Origin: an uncultured Succiniclasticum sp.
Lineage (GTDB): Bacteria > Bacillota > Negativicutes > Acidaminococcales > Acidaminococcaceae
DNA: 34,670 nt
Direction of reading: 5' to 3'
NCBI GenBank assembly: GCA_905233365.1
Contig: CAJODT010000025.1
Location: 1 to 34,670, forward strand
In this document: positions 7,340-15,060 of the stretch, piece after piece
Position numbering within the stretch: the stretch's first letter is position 1
How the letters are laid out: the number at the start of each line of letters is the position of its first letter
Notes under the pieces: model-generated
What the model saw: only the letters and a program-made list of their open reading frames with translations
Told to the model about the DNA's origin: nothing
The model's database searches: none
Translations under genes and position numbers: made by a program

Positions 7340-7380
7340 AGATGCCCCTTCTCTTTTTTGTCGACCTGTGGTTTTCCTGC

Positions 7381-8883
7381 TCAAAGCCGGAGTGGCTTCT
7401 GCACCCGTTTCCCTGCTTCAATAGCCTGGACGGGACACACCAAAAGACAAAGATGGCAACCCACGCACTTGCGTACATCCAGTACGGGTTTATCCTCTGC
7501 ATCCAACCGTATTGCCTGATGGCCGCCGTCGTAGCAGGAAATATAACAACGCCCGCAACCGATACAATCTTTCCGCACAAAACGAGGGAACTGAACGCTG
7601 CTGCGATCCAGTTCTTCCGCTGTTACTATGTACGTCAGCGCCCTGCCCACGACATCCTGCACTCTTGTGAACCCGCGCAAAGCCAGGTAATCGCTGAGGC
7701 CTTCCTTCAAGTCATCGATGATGCGATATCCATATTGCATCACAGCCGTCGTAACCTGCAGGTTCTCGCAGCCCATAAGCAAAAACTCCATGGCGTCCCG
7801 CCAGTTCTCAATGCCGCCCATACCACTGATGGGAATTTCTGCCAACGCAGGGTCTTTGCGCATCTCGTTGATAAAACGCAAGGCAATCGGTTTCACTGCT
7901 TTGCCCGAATAACCGCCCTCGATGCTTTGACCGTTCACCCGCGGTTCTGACAAAAAGGTATCCAAATCAATGTTCATGATACTCCGGATCGTATTAATGG
8001 CCGCAATGCCGTCTGCCCCCGCAGCCACGGCAGCTTTCGCGGGTTCTTCCATGTGAGTGATGTTAGGCGTCATTTTGGCCAGCACAGGCAGACTTGTGCC
8101 TTTCCGCACCGCCGCTGTATAACGTTTCACCAATTCCGGATTCTCACCAATTTCTGCACCCAATCCCTTCCCTGACATCTGGGGACAGGAAAAATTACAT
8201 TCGATCATGTCCACGCCTGCCGCTTCCATATCCCGGGCCAGGCGCGTCCACTCTTCTTCGTTTCGACCCATGATGGAAGCGATAATGACCTTGCCGGGGA
8301 AGTTCTGTTTCAACCGCCGTAGAAAGTCAAGATTTTCTTCATAGGTATGGTCGGAAAGCTGCTCAATATTTTTGAAGCCAATAAAGGATTGACCTTCTTT
8401 GGCCAAGGCCGAAAAACGCGGGGATACTTCCTTAATATCCATGAACGAAATCGTTTTGAAGCAGACGCCGCCCCAGCCCATGGACAACGCCTTTGCTACC
8501 ATATCATAATTGCTGCCCACCACGGAAGAAGACAAAAAGAAGGGATTTTCGCAGTGCACGCCGCAAAAGTCAATAGAAAGGTCTGTTTTTGTTTTTGGCA
8601 CTTCCACATGCAGGGCGTAGAGATCGCAAAGCAACTCCTTAATCCGCACCGGCACATCCAGCTTGCCCCGCCGACAGGCCTGCATACAGGGAGCATCGCA
8701 GTTCTCGCAATAATGAATGCCCGGCAGGCGCCTCCGGGTTCCCACACGGTTCTCAAAATTCAGCGCCCGCACGATGCGGCCGACATCAATCCCGTGCGGA
8801 CAGGCAACGCTGCACTTTGGCTCATGGCAGAGCAGGCAGCGGCCGGCTTCTTCTTTAATACGCAGAATTTGCTGTTTCGACAT
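7381..8883 (-). CDS. PreA-like iron-sulfur flavoprotein (dihydropyrimidine/dihydroorotate dehydrogenase superfamily)
   Basis: This 500-residue protein has three parts. The N-terminal cluster module has CLLCHEPKCSVAC (C16, C19, C24, C28) and CENCDAPCMQAC (C59-C70). An FMN-binding TIM barrel (about 100-400) contains ECNFSCPQ (229-235) and AKMTPN. The C-terminal 2[4Fe4S] ferredoxin has DCIGCGRCYISC and KCVGCHLCLLVCP. It resembles PreA, the catalytic subunit of NAD-dependent dihydropyrimidine dehydrogenase, with a PreT-like N-terminal cluster domain added. The catalytic cysteine expected after NxSCP in PreA and DPD appears replaced around I245 (GLGAEIGENPEL), so pyrimidine reduction is doubtful. 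No PreT is adjacent; a GltD/PreT-like flavoprotein lies at 20008-21420. It is first gene of the leftward run. Confidence 0.85.
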   Translation of the reverse strand: MSKQQILRIKEEAGRCLLCHEPKCSVACPHGIDVGRIVRALNFENRVGTRRRLPGIHYCENCDAPCMQACRRGKLDVPVRIKELLCDLYALHVEVPKTKTDLSIDFCGVHCENPFFLSSSVVGSNYDMVAKALSMGWGGVCFKTISFMDIKEVSPRFSALAKEGQSFIGFKNIEQLSDHTYEENLDFLRRLKQNFPGKVIIASIMGRNEEEWTRLARDMEAAGVDMIECNFSCPQMSGKGLGAEIGENPELVKRYTAAVRKGTSLPVLAKMTPNITHMEEPAKAAVAAGADGIAAINTIRSIMNIDLDTFLSEPRVNGQSIEGGYSGKAVKPIALRFINEMRKDPALAEIPISGMGGIENWRDAMEFLLMGCENLQVTTAVMQYGYRIIDDLKEGLSDYLALRGFTRVQDVVGRALTYIVTAEELDRSSVQFPRFVRKDCIGCGRCYISCYDGGHQAIRLDAEDKPVLDVRKCVGCHLCLLVCPVQAIEAGKRVQKPLRL

Positions 8884-8932
8884 TGATAATCCACCTTCTC
8901 AAACTTAATGTTTCCCTATACAACCAACACGC

Positions 8933-9061
8933 TTATGATGCAACATCATCCAACATTTTGATTTGTTCCAAAGAAACGCTGCCGCCGGAAATGAAAAAGC
9001 CTACCTTGCAGGGCGCGATCCGTTCCCGCGCTTTTTCTATTTCATGCAGATCTAATGTCAT
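8933..9061 (-). pseudogene. Threonine dehydratase (PLP fold II), internally deleted
   Basis: A 42-codon frame joins a dehydratase N-terminus (MTLDLHEIEKARERIAP) directly to a dehydratase C-terminus (KVGFFISGGSVSLEQIK), where the family has a KVGVxLSGGNVDLE-like strand. About 270 residues are missing, including the PLP lysine and the glycine loop. The ATG follows GGAGGTCGCCCGTC and overlaps the LysR stop by 20 bases, so the original gene was coupled to the regulator. The remnant is in frame, so a tiny peptide could be made, but no enzyme. Confidence 0.7.
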
Positions 9062-9983
9062 GACGGGCGACCTCCTTTATTTTTTCTTCTTTCCCTGCTT
9101 TTCCTATCCGCTCGAACTCCTGCCGGGCAATGGACAGGAAGCGTTCGGCTATGGGCGTGAACACCTGGTACTTACGCCAGATCAGATACATGGGCGTTTC
9201 CAACAGTGGCGAAAGGGGCCGCGCGGTCAGCCCGCTGCCTGGGGAAGTATCAATCAGCTTATCGAAGGTCAAAAGATAACCCAGGCCTTCCCTTGCAAAT
9301 ACCGATCCGTTATAGGACAGCCGGAAAGAGCCCTCAAACTTCAATTCCCTCACGCGCTCCCCACACCAGCGTGGCAAATCGTTCCGGACAGATTGCTCCG
9401 AACAGAACAGCGGCAGTCCCAATAAATCTTCAAACTCTATTTTTTCTTTCTGCGCCAGCGCGCAATGCTCCGGCATCACAAGCGTCCACCGGTCAGCTTC
9501 TGGAAACGTAAGGACGTGATATTTTTCCCGGTTGGGTTCCTCCACAATGATACCAAAATCCAGTAGTCCTTTGTCCAGCTTTTCCGCCACCTGTTCCGTA
9601 TCACCGCTGGTAATATGATAGCGCAGTCCCGGATACTGTTCCCGGCAAAGACGGATCATGCGGGCCAGATAACAGATTTGGAACGACTCAGCACAACCGA
9701 AATAGATGTCGCCGCCCAAAATGTCATCCAGGGATTTGAATTCTTCCGTAATTTTATCCGCCATGGTTAACAGGTCCTCCGCATGCTTGCGGAGCAGCAT
9801 TCCCTCTTCTGTCAGTTCGATAGAAAAGCTGTGGCGGATGAACAGCTTCTTTCCCAATTCTTCCTCCAGACCTTTCAACTGTTTGGACAGAGTGGACTGG
9901 GTGACTGCCAGACGTTCGGCAGCCCGGGTCATGTTCCCTTCCCGTGTCGTTTCCAGAAAATAGCGAAGCGTACGAATTTCCAT
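9042..9983 (-). CDS. LysR-family transcriptional regulator
   Basis: A 313-residue LysR regulator. The N-terminal winged helix-turn-helix reads MEIRTLRYFLETTREGNMTRAAE with AAERLAVTQSTLSKQLKGLE as the recognition region. The C-terminal LysR substrate-binding domain (about 90-290) would bind an unknown effector. The ATG at 9983 follows AGGGAGGTTCTGTTT and is preferred over one at 10013. It is divergent from the secreted hydrolase at 10168, with a dyad in the shared intergenic region, the classic layout for a LysR protein controlling its divergent neighbour. A threonine dehydratase remnant overlaps its 3' end, suggesting a second former target. Confidence 0.93.
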   Translation of the reverse strand: MEIRTLRYFLETTREGNMTRAAERLAVTQSTLSKQLKGLEEELGKKLFIRHSFSIELTEEGMLLRKHAEDLLTMADKITEEFKSLDDILGGDIYFGCAESFQICYLARMIRLCREQYPGLRYHITSGDTEQVAEKLDKGLLDFGIIVEEPNREKYHVLTFPEADRWTLVMPEHCALAQKEKIEFEDLLGLPLFCSEQSVRNDLPRWCGERVRELKFEGSFRLSYNGSVFAREGLGYLLTFDKLIDTSPGSGLTARPLSPLLETPMYLIWRKYQVFTPIAERFLSIARQEFERIGKAGKEEKIKEVARHDIRSA

Positions 9984-10034
9984 AAACAGAACCTCCCTGT
10001 TTATATTATACAACGAAATGAAAAAAAATCATAA

Positions 10035-10084
10035 CATGTTTTGAAAAATAACCATTAGCGAATTCAAAACAAACATGCTATGAT
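10035..10084. promoter_or_regulatory. LysR operator-like dyad between divergent genes
   Basis: TTTTGAA (10039-10045) and TTCAAAA (10063-10069) form an inverted repeat, flanked further out by CATG on both sides. TATGAT (10079-10084), a rightward -10 candidate, lies just beyond. The position fits a LysR activator site near the hydrolase promoter. No good -35 is visible, consistent with activator dependence. Confidence 0.45.
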
Positions 10085-10167
10085 ACCTGCAGAGATCAAA
10101 ACCAAGTCGAAATAACTGCGTTTAAATTCTACACTAAATTGAAACAGGGCAAAGAAAGGAGCCGCTT

Positions 10168-11262
10168 ATGAAACTGAACAAGAAATTACTGGCCGCCGTA
10201 CTGATCGGGCTCATGACTATGACCGGAAGCGCGCTGGCCGCCGAAAAAGATACTGCAAAAGACGCTGAAATTACGAAAGGAAATGCTATGAGGACAAATC
10301 AGGTTTTGGTATTAGATCAGAAATGGGACAAGACCTTCCCACAGAGCAACAAGGTTGACCACAAAAAGATCACCTTCCACAACCGTTACGGCATCACCCT
10401 TGCCGCCGACATGTACATTCCGAAAAACAGCAAAGGCAAAAAGTTGCCGGCGCTGGCGGTAGCCGGTCCTTTCGGCGCAGTCAAGGAACAGTGCAGCGGG
10501 CTGTACGCACAGACTATGGCGGAACGGGGCTTCCTCACCATCGCTTTCGATCCGTCCTTCACCGGAGAGAGCGGCGGTAATGTTCGCTACGTGGCATCTC
10601 CCGACATCAACACGGAAGATTTTTCCGCCGCGGTAGATTACCTGTCCACATTGGACAATGCAGACCCAGATCACATCGGCATCATCGGCATCTGCGGCTG
10701 GGGCGGACTTTCCCTGAATGCCGCTGCTATGGATACACGTATTAAGGCGACTGTGGTTTCCACTATGTACGATATGAGCCGCGTCACCGCCAATGGCTAC
10801 TTTGACGCCATGGATGAAGACGCCCGCTACAAGGCGCGGGAAGTCATGAACGCCCAACGCACGGAAGATTACAAAAACGGCAGCTATAAGCTGGCCGGAG
10901 GCTTGCCGGATGAACGCCCATCGGAACCGAAATTCTTCAGCGATTACTGGGATTATTACAAAACGTCCCGGGGCTACCACAAACGTTCCCTGAACTCCAA
11001 CGGTGGATGGAACGTAACCAGCGGTTTATCCTTTATGAATATGCCGCAACTGAGCTACGCCGGTGAAATCCGCAACGCCGTACTGATCATCCACGGTGAG
11101 AAGGCGCACTCCCGTTATTTCGGCGAAGACGCTTTCAAAAAACTGAAGGGCGACAACAAAGAGCTGATGATCATCCCCGGCGCATCCCATACCGACCTGT
11201 ATGATCAGGTGAACATCATTCCCTTTGACAAGATCGAAAGCTTCTTCCATAAATATCTGTAA
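10168..11262 (+). CDS. Secreted alpha/beta hydrolase, dienelactone-hydrolase/YcjY-like
   Basis: A 364-residue protein with a Sec signal peptide (MKLNKKLLAAVLIGLMTMTG, cleavage likely after ALA near 24), so it is probably periplasmic in a diderm cell. The mature part is an alpha/beta hydrolase. The nucleophile elbow is GICGWGG with C176 where most esterases have serine, as in dienelactone hydrolase and YcjY-like proteins. The late acid region LIIHGEKAHSRYFGED and the histidine in IPGASHTDLYDQ complete a triad. Substrate is unknown. AAAGGAG precedes the ATG, the LysR gene is divergent, and a strong terminator follows, so it is a one-gene unit probably under LysR control. Confidence 0.85.
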   Translation: MKLNKKLLAAVLIGLMTMTGSALAAEKDTAKDAEITKGNAMRTNQVLVLDQKWDKTFPQSNKVDHKKITFHNRYGITLAADMYIPKNSKGKKLPALAVAGPFGAVKEQCSGLYAQTMAERGFLTIAFDPSFTGESGGNVRYVASPDINTEDFSAAVDYLSTLDNADPDHIGIIGICGWGGLSLNAAAMDTRIKATVVSTMYDMSRVTANGYFDAMDEDARYKAREVMNAQRTEDYKNGSYKLAGGLPDERPSEPKFFSDYWDYYKTSRGYHKRSLNSNGGWNVTSGLSFMNMPQLSYAGEIRNAVLIIHGEKAHSRYFGEDAFKKLKGDNKELMIIPGASHTDLYDQVNIIPFDKIESFFHKYL

Positions 11263-11286
11263 TCGTTTCTATCCAAAATATACAGC

Positions 11287-11327
11287 AGAAGGACGCACTT
11301 CATAACTTGAAGCCGTCCTTCTTTTTT
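11287..11327 (+). terminator. Intrinsic terminator of the secreted hydrolase gene
   Basis: AGAAGGACG (11287-11295) pairs with CGTCCTTCT (11314-11322), followed by TTTTTT. It begins 25 bases after the hydrolase stop. Confidence 0.9.
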
Positions 11328-11364
11328 GTTGACAAAATCTTCTTGAGTGTTTTCCAAAAGGTCA

Positions 11365-11393
11365 TTGCCAAACTAATTATGCTACGATAGAAT
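11365..11393 (+). promoter_or_regulatory. Promoter of the dehalogenase-like/LeuCD-like operon
   Basis: TTGCCA (11365-11370) and TAGAAT (11388-11393) are separated by 17 bases. This leaves a leader of about 100 bases before the ATG at 11499; the leader is AT-rich with no recognised regulatory structure. Confidence 0.6.
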
Positions 11394-11498
11394 TATAATA
11401 TAGATATATAGTTGTTTTTTATCAGGACGGATTACTTTGCTGTGAAAAAATCATCCCATTAAATATTAAAATATTATTACAAGACAGGAGGAATCACG

Positions 11499-12413
11499 AT
11501 GACAATTGACGAGAAGTATTTTCCCGAATTCACACAGAAGTGGATTGAAACAGAACCCGGAATTGTAATTAACACGTACATCGGCGGCAAGGGAAAAGAA
11601 GCGGTCCTGCTTGTCCACGGTCATCCGGAATCGCACCTGATGTGGCGGTTTCTGACTCCGGAACTGACGAAGCACTATACTGTAGTTATCACTGATTTGC
11701 GCGGTTATGGCGACAGCAGCAAACCGGAAGGCCTGCCCGACCACTCCAATTACTCCAAACGGGCTCTGGCGGACGACCAGGTAAAGGTGATGCAGGCGCT
11801 GGGCTTTGAACGCTTCCATGTTGCCGGTCACGACCGGGGCGCCCGGGTATTGCACCGTATGATCATGGACCACCCCGAAAAGATCAAAAGCTGCACTCTG
11901 ATGGATATCATCGCCACATATGACATGTATAAGGAAACCAATGAAGAGTTCGCCACCAAATACTGGCACTGGTTCTTCTATATCCAGGGTAAGGGCTTCC
12001 CTGAAACCGCCCTTTCCGCAGACCCGGAACGGTTTATCAACTACAATCTGAATTTGAAGATCGGACCTGCCGCCCGGGCCAACTTCCCACCGGACGTATT
12101 GGCCGAATACACCCGCTGCTTCAGCGATATCCGTACCGTCCACGGCATCTGTGAGGATTACCGGGCCAGCGCCACCATCGACATGCAGCTGGATGAACCG
12201 GACCGCAAAAAGAAGATCGAAACGCCGCTGTTGCTTTTGTGGGGACAGAACGGCGTGGTTGGAAAACTCTGGAACGTGATGGAAAAATGGGAACCCCTGG
12301 CCAGCAACATAGAAGGCGCAGGCATCCCGCAGTGCGGACATTTCGTTCCGGAAGAACAGCCTGAACTGGTCTTGAAGATGATGCTGCCGTTCATAGAAAA
12401 GTACAGTGCATGA
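11499..12413 (+). CDS. Alpha/beta hydrolase of the fluoroacetate dehalogenase family
   Basis: A 304-residue cytosolic hydrolase. Residues match those of fluoroacetate dehalogenase (FAcD) at a constant offset of two. These are nucleophile D112 in GHDRG, carboxylate-binding R113 and R116, acid D136, halide-pocket H157 and W158 (KYWHWFF), and Y221 in CEDYRA. Catalytic H281 in CGHF fits within one residue. FAcD cleaves fluoroacetate to glycolate and fluoride; homologues include epoxide hydrolases and other haloacid dehalogenases, so the substrate is inferred. The ATG follows an AGGAGG site. The next gene, an aconitase-superfamily large subunit, starts 70 bases on in the same direction. The start and length are normal for the family (about 300). 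Confidence 0.82.
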   Translation: MTIDEKYFPEFTQKWIETEPGIVINTYIGGKGKEAVLLVHGHPESHLMWRFLTPELTKHYTVVITDLRGYGDSSKPEGLPDHSNYSKRALADDQVKVMQALGFERFHVAGHDRGARVLHRMIMDHPEKIKSCTLMDIIATYDMYKETNEEFATKYWHWFFYIQGKGFPETALSADPERFINYNLNLKIGPAARANFPPDVLAEYTRCFSDIRTVHGICEDYRASATIDMQLDEPDRKKKIETPLLLLWGQNGVVGKLWNVMEKWEPLASNIEGAGIPQCGHFVPEEQPELVLKMMLPFIEKYSA

Positions 12414-12483
12414 TCCTTTCAGCAACTCATTCCCGGTTTTTATTATAAATAATCGTATAATATCATAAAAGGAGGGCTCCACC

Positions 12484-13749
12484 ATGCATGCCATTGAAAA
12501 GCTTCTGGCGAAAAAAGCCGGAAAAGATTCGGTCCACGCAGGCGAGATCGTAAATTGCGACGTTGACATAGCGGGCATTAACGATCTGTATTACCAGACC
12601 GTTAAATCGTTTTATGAAATGGGCGGGGAAAAGGTCTTTGATCCCGAAAAGGTCATCCTGTTTTTTGACCACTATGCCCCTTGCGCCACAGAAAAACAGG
12701 CCGACAACCACAAAAAGTTCCGCCAGTTCACGAATGAACAGGGCATCCCCCACCTGATGGACATCAACGAAGGGGTCTGCCACCAGCTCATGGCGGACTA
12801 CGGCTTCTCCCGTCCGGGGCGGATCATCGTCATCACCGACTCCCATACCACCACCCACGGCGCATTTGGTGCTTTCGGAACCGGTGTAGGCGCCACCGAC
12901 CTGGCAACCATACTGGTGACAGGAAAACTCTGGTTCAAGGTTCCGGAGATCATCCGCATCAACCTGACCGGGAAACTCCAGCCCGGTGTCTATGCCAAGG
13001 ATATCATTTTATATGTCATCGGCAAGCTGAAAGCAGATTACGGTGTTTACAAGGCCGTGGAATTTGCCGGTCCCGTCCTGAAACAGCTCAGCGTTTCCGA
13101 GCGCATGGCCATGTGCAACATGTCTACGGAGATGGGCGCCAAGACCAGCTACATCCAGCCGGACGAGATTACGATGGCGTATCTTGCGGAACACAACATT
13201 ACCGAATACACGGTTTACGAAACCGATCCGGACTATGTGTATGACGCTGACCTTACCTTCGATGTTACGGAAATCGGTCCGCAGCTGGCAGCACCCTTCA
13301 GTGTGGACAATGTGGATGACCTGACCGCTTTCGCGGGCCTGCACGTGGACCAGTGCTATCTGGGCTCCTGCACCGGCGGACGCACCGAGGACTTTGCGGT
13401 CGCCGCGCGGATCTTAAAAGGGAAACACATCGCTTACGGCACGCGTATGATTCTTGTTCCGGGTTCCCGCTTTGTTTTGAAAGAATGCCTGGAAAAAGGC
13501 TACATCCAGACGCTGATGGAAGCGGGGGCTACCCTCACCGCCCCCGGCTGTGCGGCCTGCCTGGGCATCCATCAGGGATTGCTGGCGGAAGACGAAGTCT
13601 GCGTTTCTTCTACCAACCGCAACTTCCCCGGTCGCATGGGACACGTGAAAGGACGCATCTATCTGGGCTCGCCTGCCAGCGTGGCGGCTGCCGCGCTGAA
13701 CGGTAAAATTACCGACCCGCGTCCGTATCTGGAAGGAGGTAACAAATAA
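12484..13749 (+). CDS. Aconitase-superfamily hydro-lyase, large subunit (LeuC/HacA/DmdA-like)
   Basis: A 421-residue large subunit of the short (archaeal-type) 3-isopropylmalate/homoaconitate/dimethylmalate dehydratase group. It shows DSHTTTHGAFGAFGTGVGAT near 120, then CYLGSCTGGRTEDF and APGCAACLG, which give the three [4Fe-4S] cysteine ligands. SCTGGR and GCAACLG differ from the usual LeuC SCTNGR and GCGPCLG, so true isopropylmalate isomerase activity is not assured. No leuA or leuB is adjacent. The small subunit overlaps its stop by one base (TAATG). An AAAGGAGGG site precedes the ATG, with a TATAAT-like sequence at 12456 that may give a second promoter. Confidence 0.85.
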   Translation: MHAIEKLLAKKAGKDSVHAGEIVNCDVDIAGINDLYYQTVKSFYEMGGEKVFDPEKVILFFDHYAPCATEKQADNHKKFRQFTNEQGIPHLMDINEGVCHQLMADYGFSRPGRIIVITDSHTTTHGAFGAFGTGVGATDLATILVTGKLWFKVPEIIRINLTGKLQPGVYAKDIILYVIGKLKADYGVYKAVEFAGPVLKQLSVSERMAMCNMSTEMGAKTSYIQPDEITMAYLAEHNITEYTVYETDPDYVYDADLTFDVTEIGPQLAAPFSVDNVDDLTAFAGLHVDQCYLGSCTGGRTEDFAVAARILKGKHIAYGTRMILVPGSRFVLKECLEKGYIQTLMEAGATLTAPGCAACLGIHQGLLAEDEVCVSSTNRNFPGRMGHVKGRIYLGSPASVAAAALNGKITDPRPYLEGGNK

Positions 13750-14270
13750 TGAAAACCATCGCTGAAGGCACTGCGTATCTTTTTGGCAACAACATCGACA
13801 CCGACCAGATCTATCCGGGCAAATATGTGGAACTTACGGAAATGGAAGATATCCGGAAACACGCCATGAGCGGCAGCGAAGAGCCGGATCTGGCAACATT
13901 CTTTCAACCGGGGGATATCATCGTAGCCGGAACGAATTTCGGCTGCGGCTCCTCCCGCGAGCACGCGGCCATGACCCTGAAAGGGATTGAAGTGGGCGCC
14001 ATACTGGCCGAATCCTTTGGCCGCATCTTCTACCGCAACGCCATCAATCTGGGCATACCCGCCATCACCTGCAAAGGGATCCATGAGCTGATAAAGCGCG
14101 GAGATAAAGTGCGTATCGATTTTATCACAGGCGAAATCGTCAATGAAACTACCGGGGCCAAAGCCAAGGCGGAACCGATGAACGATTACATGATGGGTAT
14201 TCTGCAGAACGGCGGTATCAAACCCATGATCCGCAAAATACAGGAAGAAAAGAAAAAGCAAGGCAAGTAA
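13749..14270 (+). CDS. Aconitase-superfamily hydro-lyase, small subunit (LeuD-like)
   Basis: A 173-residue swivelling-domain subunit. It starts AYLFGNNIDTDQIYPGKYVE and has NFGCGSSREHAAMTLKG, the substrate-binding SSRE motif, then AESFGRIFYRNAINLGIPAI. Length matches archaeal-type LeuD (about 165). The loop after YPGKY reads VELTE, the region that separates isopropylmalate, homoaconitate and citramalate specificity in this group. It does not let me choose a substrate. Its ATG overlaps the large-subunit stop, so the two are translationally coupled. A repeated 163-bp element starts six bases after its stop. Confidence 0.85.
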   Translation: MKTIAEGTAYLFGNNIDTDQIYPGKYVELTEMEDIRKHAMSGSEEPDLATFFQPGDIIVAGTNFGCGSSREHAAMTLKGIEVGAILAESFGRIFYRNAINLGIPAITCKGIHELIKRGDKVRIDFITGEIVNETTGAKAKAEPMNDYMMGILQNGGIKPMIRKIQEEKKKQGK

Positions 14271-14275
14271 AAGCT

Positions 14276-14438
14276 TAAGGAACCACGGATTAATTCGTCC
14301 GCACGCTTGCCGGGAGTTTTTGTGAATGGTTTCGTCACTGTCTCTTGACGCAGCTTGGCTGCGCCTTCGAGCCATTTCCTTGCCATTCACAAAAACTCCT
14401 CGGCCATCGCACGAACTCATTTAATCAGTGTTTCCCTA
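14276..14438. repeat. MITE-like inverted-repeat element, copy 1
   Basis: The ends form a long imperfect inverted repeat: TAAGGAACCACGGATTAATT at the left and AATCAGTGTTTCCCTA at the right, with inner arms GAGTTTTTGTGAATGG and CCATTCACAAAAACTC. A central segment of about 50 bases lies between the arms, and no transposase is encoded. A diverged copy with related ends and size lies at 32661-32822. It lies six bases after a stop codon, so its transcript hairpin could also serve as a terminator or 3' stabiliser for the LeuCD-like operon. Confidence 0.6.
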
Positions 14439-14444
14439 AAAATA

Positions 14445-14485
14445 AACAGAGGCTGATGGAACTATATTCCCAGCCTCTGTTTTTC
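14445..14485. terminator. Bidirectional intrinsic terminator
   Basis: ACAGAGGCTG (14446-14455) and CAGCCTCTGT (14471-14480) form a perfect ten-pair stem. T-rich sequence follows on the plus strand and TTTATTTTT on the minus strand, so it can end both the LeuCD-like operon and the convergent acetyltransferase gene. Confidence 0.88.
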
Positions 14486-14512
14486 TATTTGATTTGTCTT
14501 GTATTGCGGTGT

Positions 14513-15031
14513 CTATATATGTTGTCCTATCATTTTTTCCATCCAGATCATGTTATACCAGCGCCCGAACTTATAGCCGCATTTATGGAACTCGCCTGCC
14601 TTGACAAAGTCAAGATGCTGATGAAACTGCTCGCTGTTTTTTGTGAGGTACTCATCTTCGATAATGGGGTCGGCGATACAGGCATACAGATTCAAAATGC
14701 CTTTTGCCTTTAATGCTGTCTCCAGCGCCTCGTATAATTTCCGGCCATAGCCCCGGCCTTGCGCGTCACGGGCCAGATAGATGCTCAACTCGCAGCAGTG
14801 ATCATAGGCAGCCCGTTCCTTAAATGGCCCGGCATAGGCATAACCCTGCACCACGCCCTCTTCTTCCACCACAAGATAGGGAAACTTTTTCAGCGTGTTG
14901 GCGATGCGGTTTGTAAATTCCCCAAGAGAAGGCACATCGTACTCAAAAGATATGGCGGTCTTTTCCACATAATAAGAATAGATTTCAAGGAGCCGTTCTG
15001 CATCCTCCCTTGTCGCACTGCGTATCCGCAT
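14513..15031 (-). CDS. GNAT N-acetyltransferase (phosphinothricin acetyltransferase-like)
   Basis: A 172-residue GNAT enzyme. It starts MRIRSATREDAERLLEIYSYYV, has TAISFEYDVP typical of the Pat/phosphinothricin acetyltransferase subgroup, and the acetyl-CoA pyrophosphate loop DAQGRGYGRKLYEAL near 90-103. The C-terminal HKCGYKFGRWYNMIWMEK is also characteristic. Such enzymes acetylate small amines, including glutamate analogues or methionine derivatives; the substrate is not visible. It ends at a shared bidirectional terminator. The acyl-CoA synthetase gene lies 29 bases upstream in the same direction, so they may be co-transcribed. Confidence 0.92.
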   Translation of the reverse strand: MRIRSATREDAERLLEIYSYYVEKTAISFEYDVPSLGEFTNRIANTLKKFPYLVVEEEGVVQGYAYAGPFKERAAYDHCCELSIYLARDAQGRGYGRKLYEALETALKAKGILNLYACIADPIIEDEYLTKNSEQFHQHLDFVKAGEFHKCGYKFGRWYNMIWMEKMIGQHI

Positions 15032-15060
15032 ATTTCACCTCCGCTTTGCCAAAGCTGCAA

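Noticed and set aside
11466-12578. 370-codon ORF antisense to the dehalogenase-like gene
   Set aside because: It is the complement of a strongly coding gene with recognisable catalytic motifs; the antisense protein has no recognisable motif or start signal.
13659-14420. 253-codon leftward ORF over the LeuD-type gene and the repeat element
   Set aside because: It is antisense to a clear family member and extends through the repeat element.
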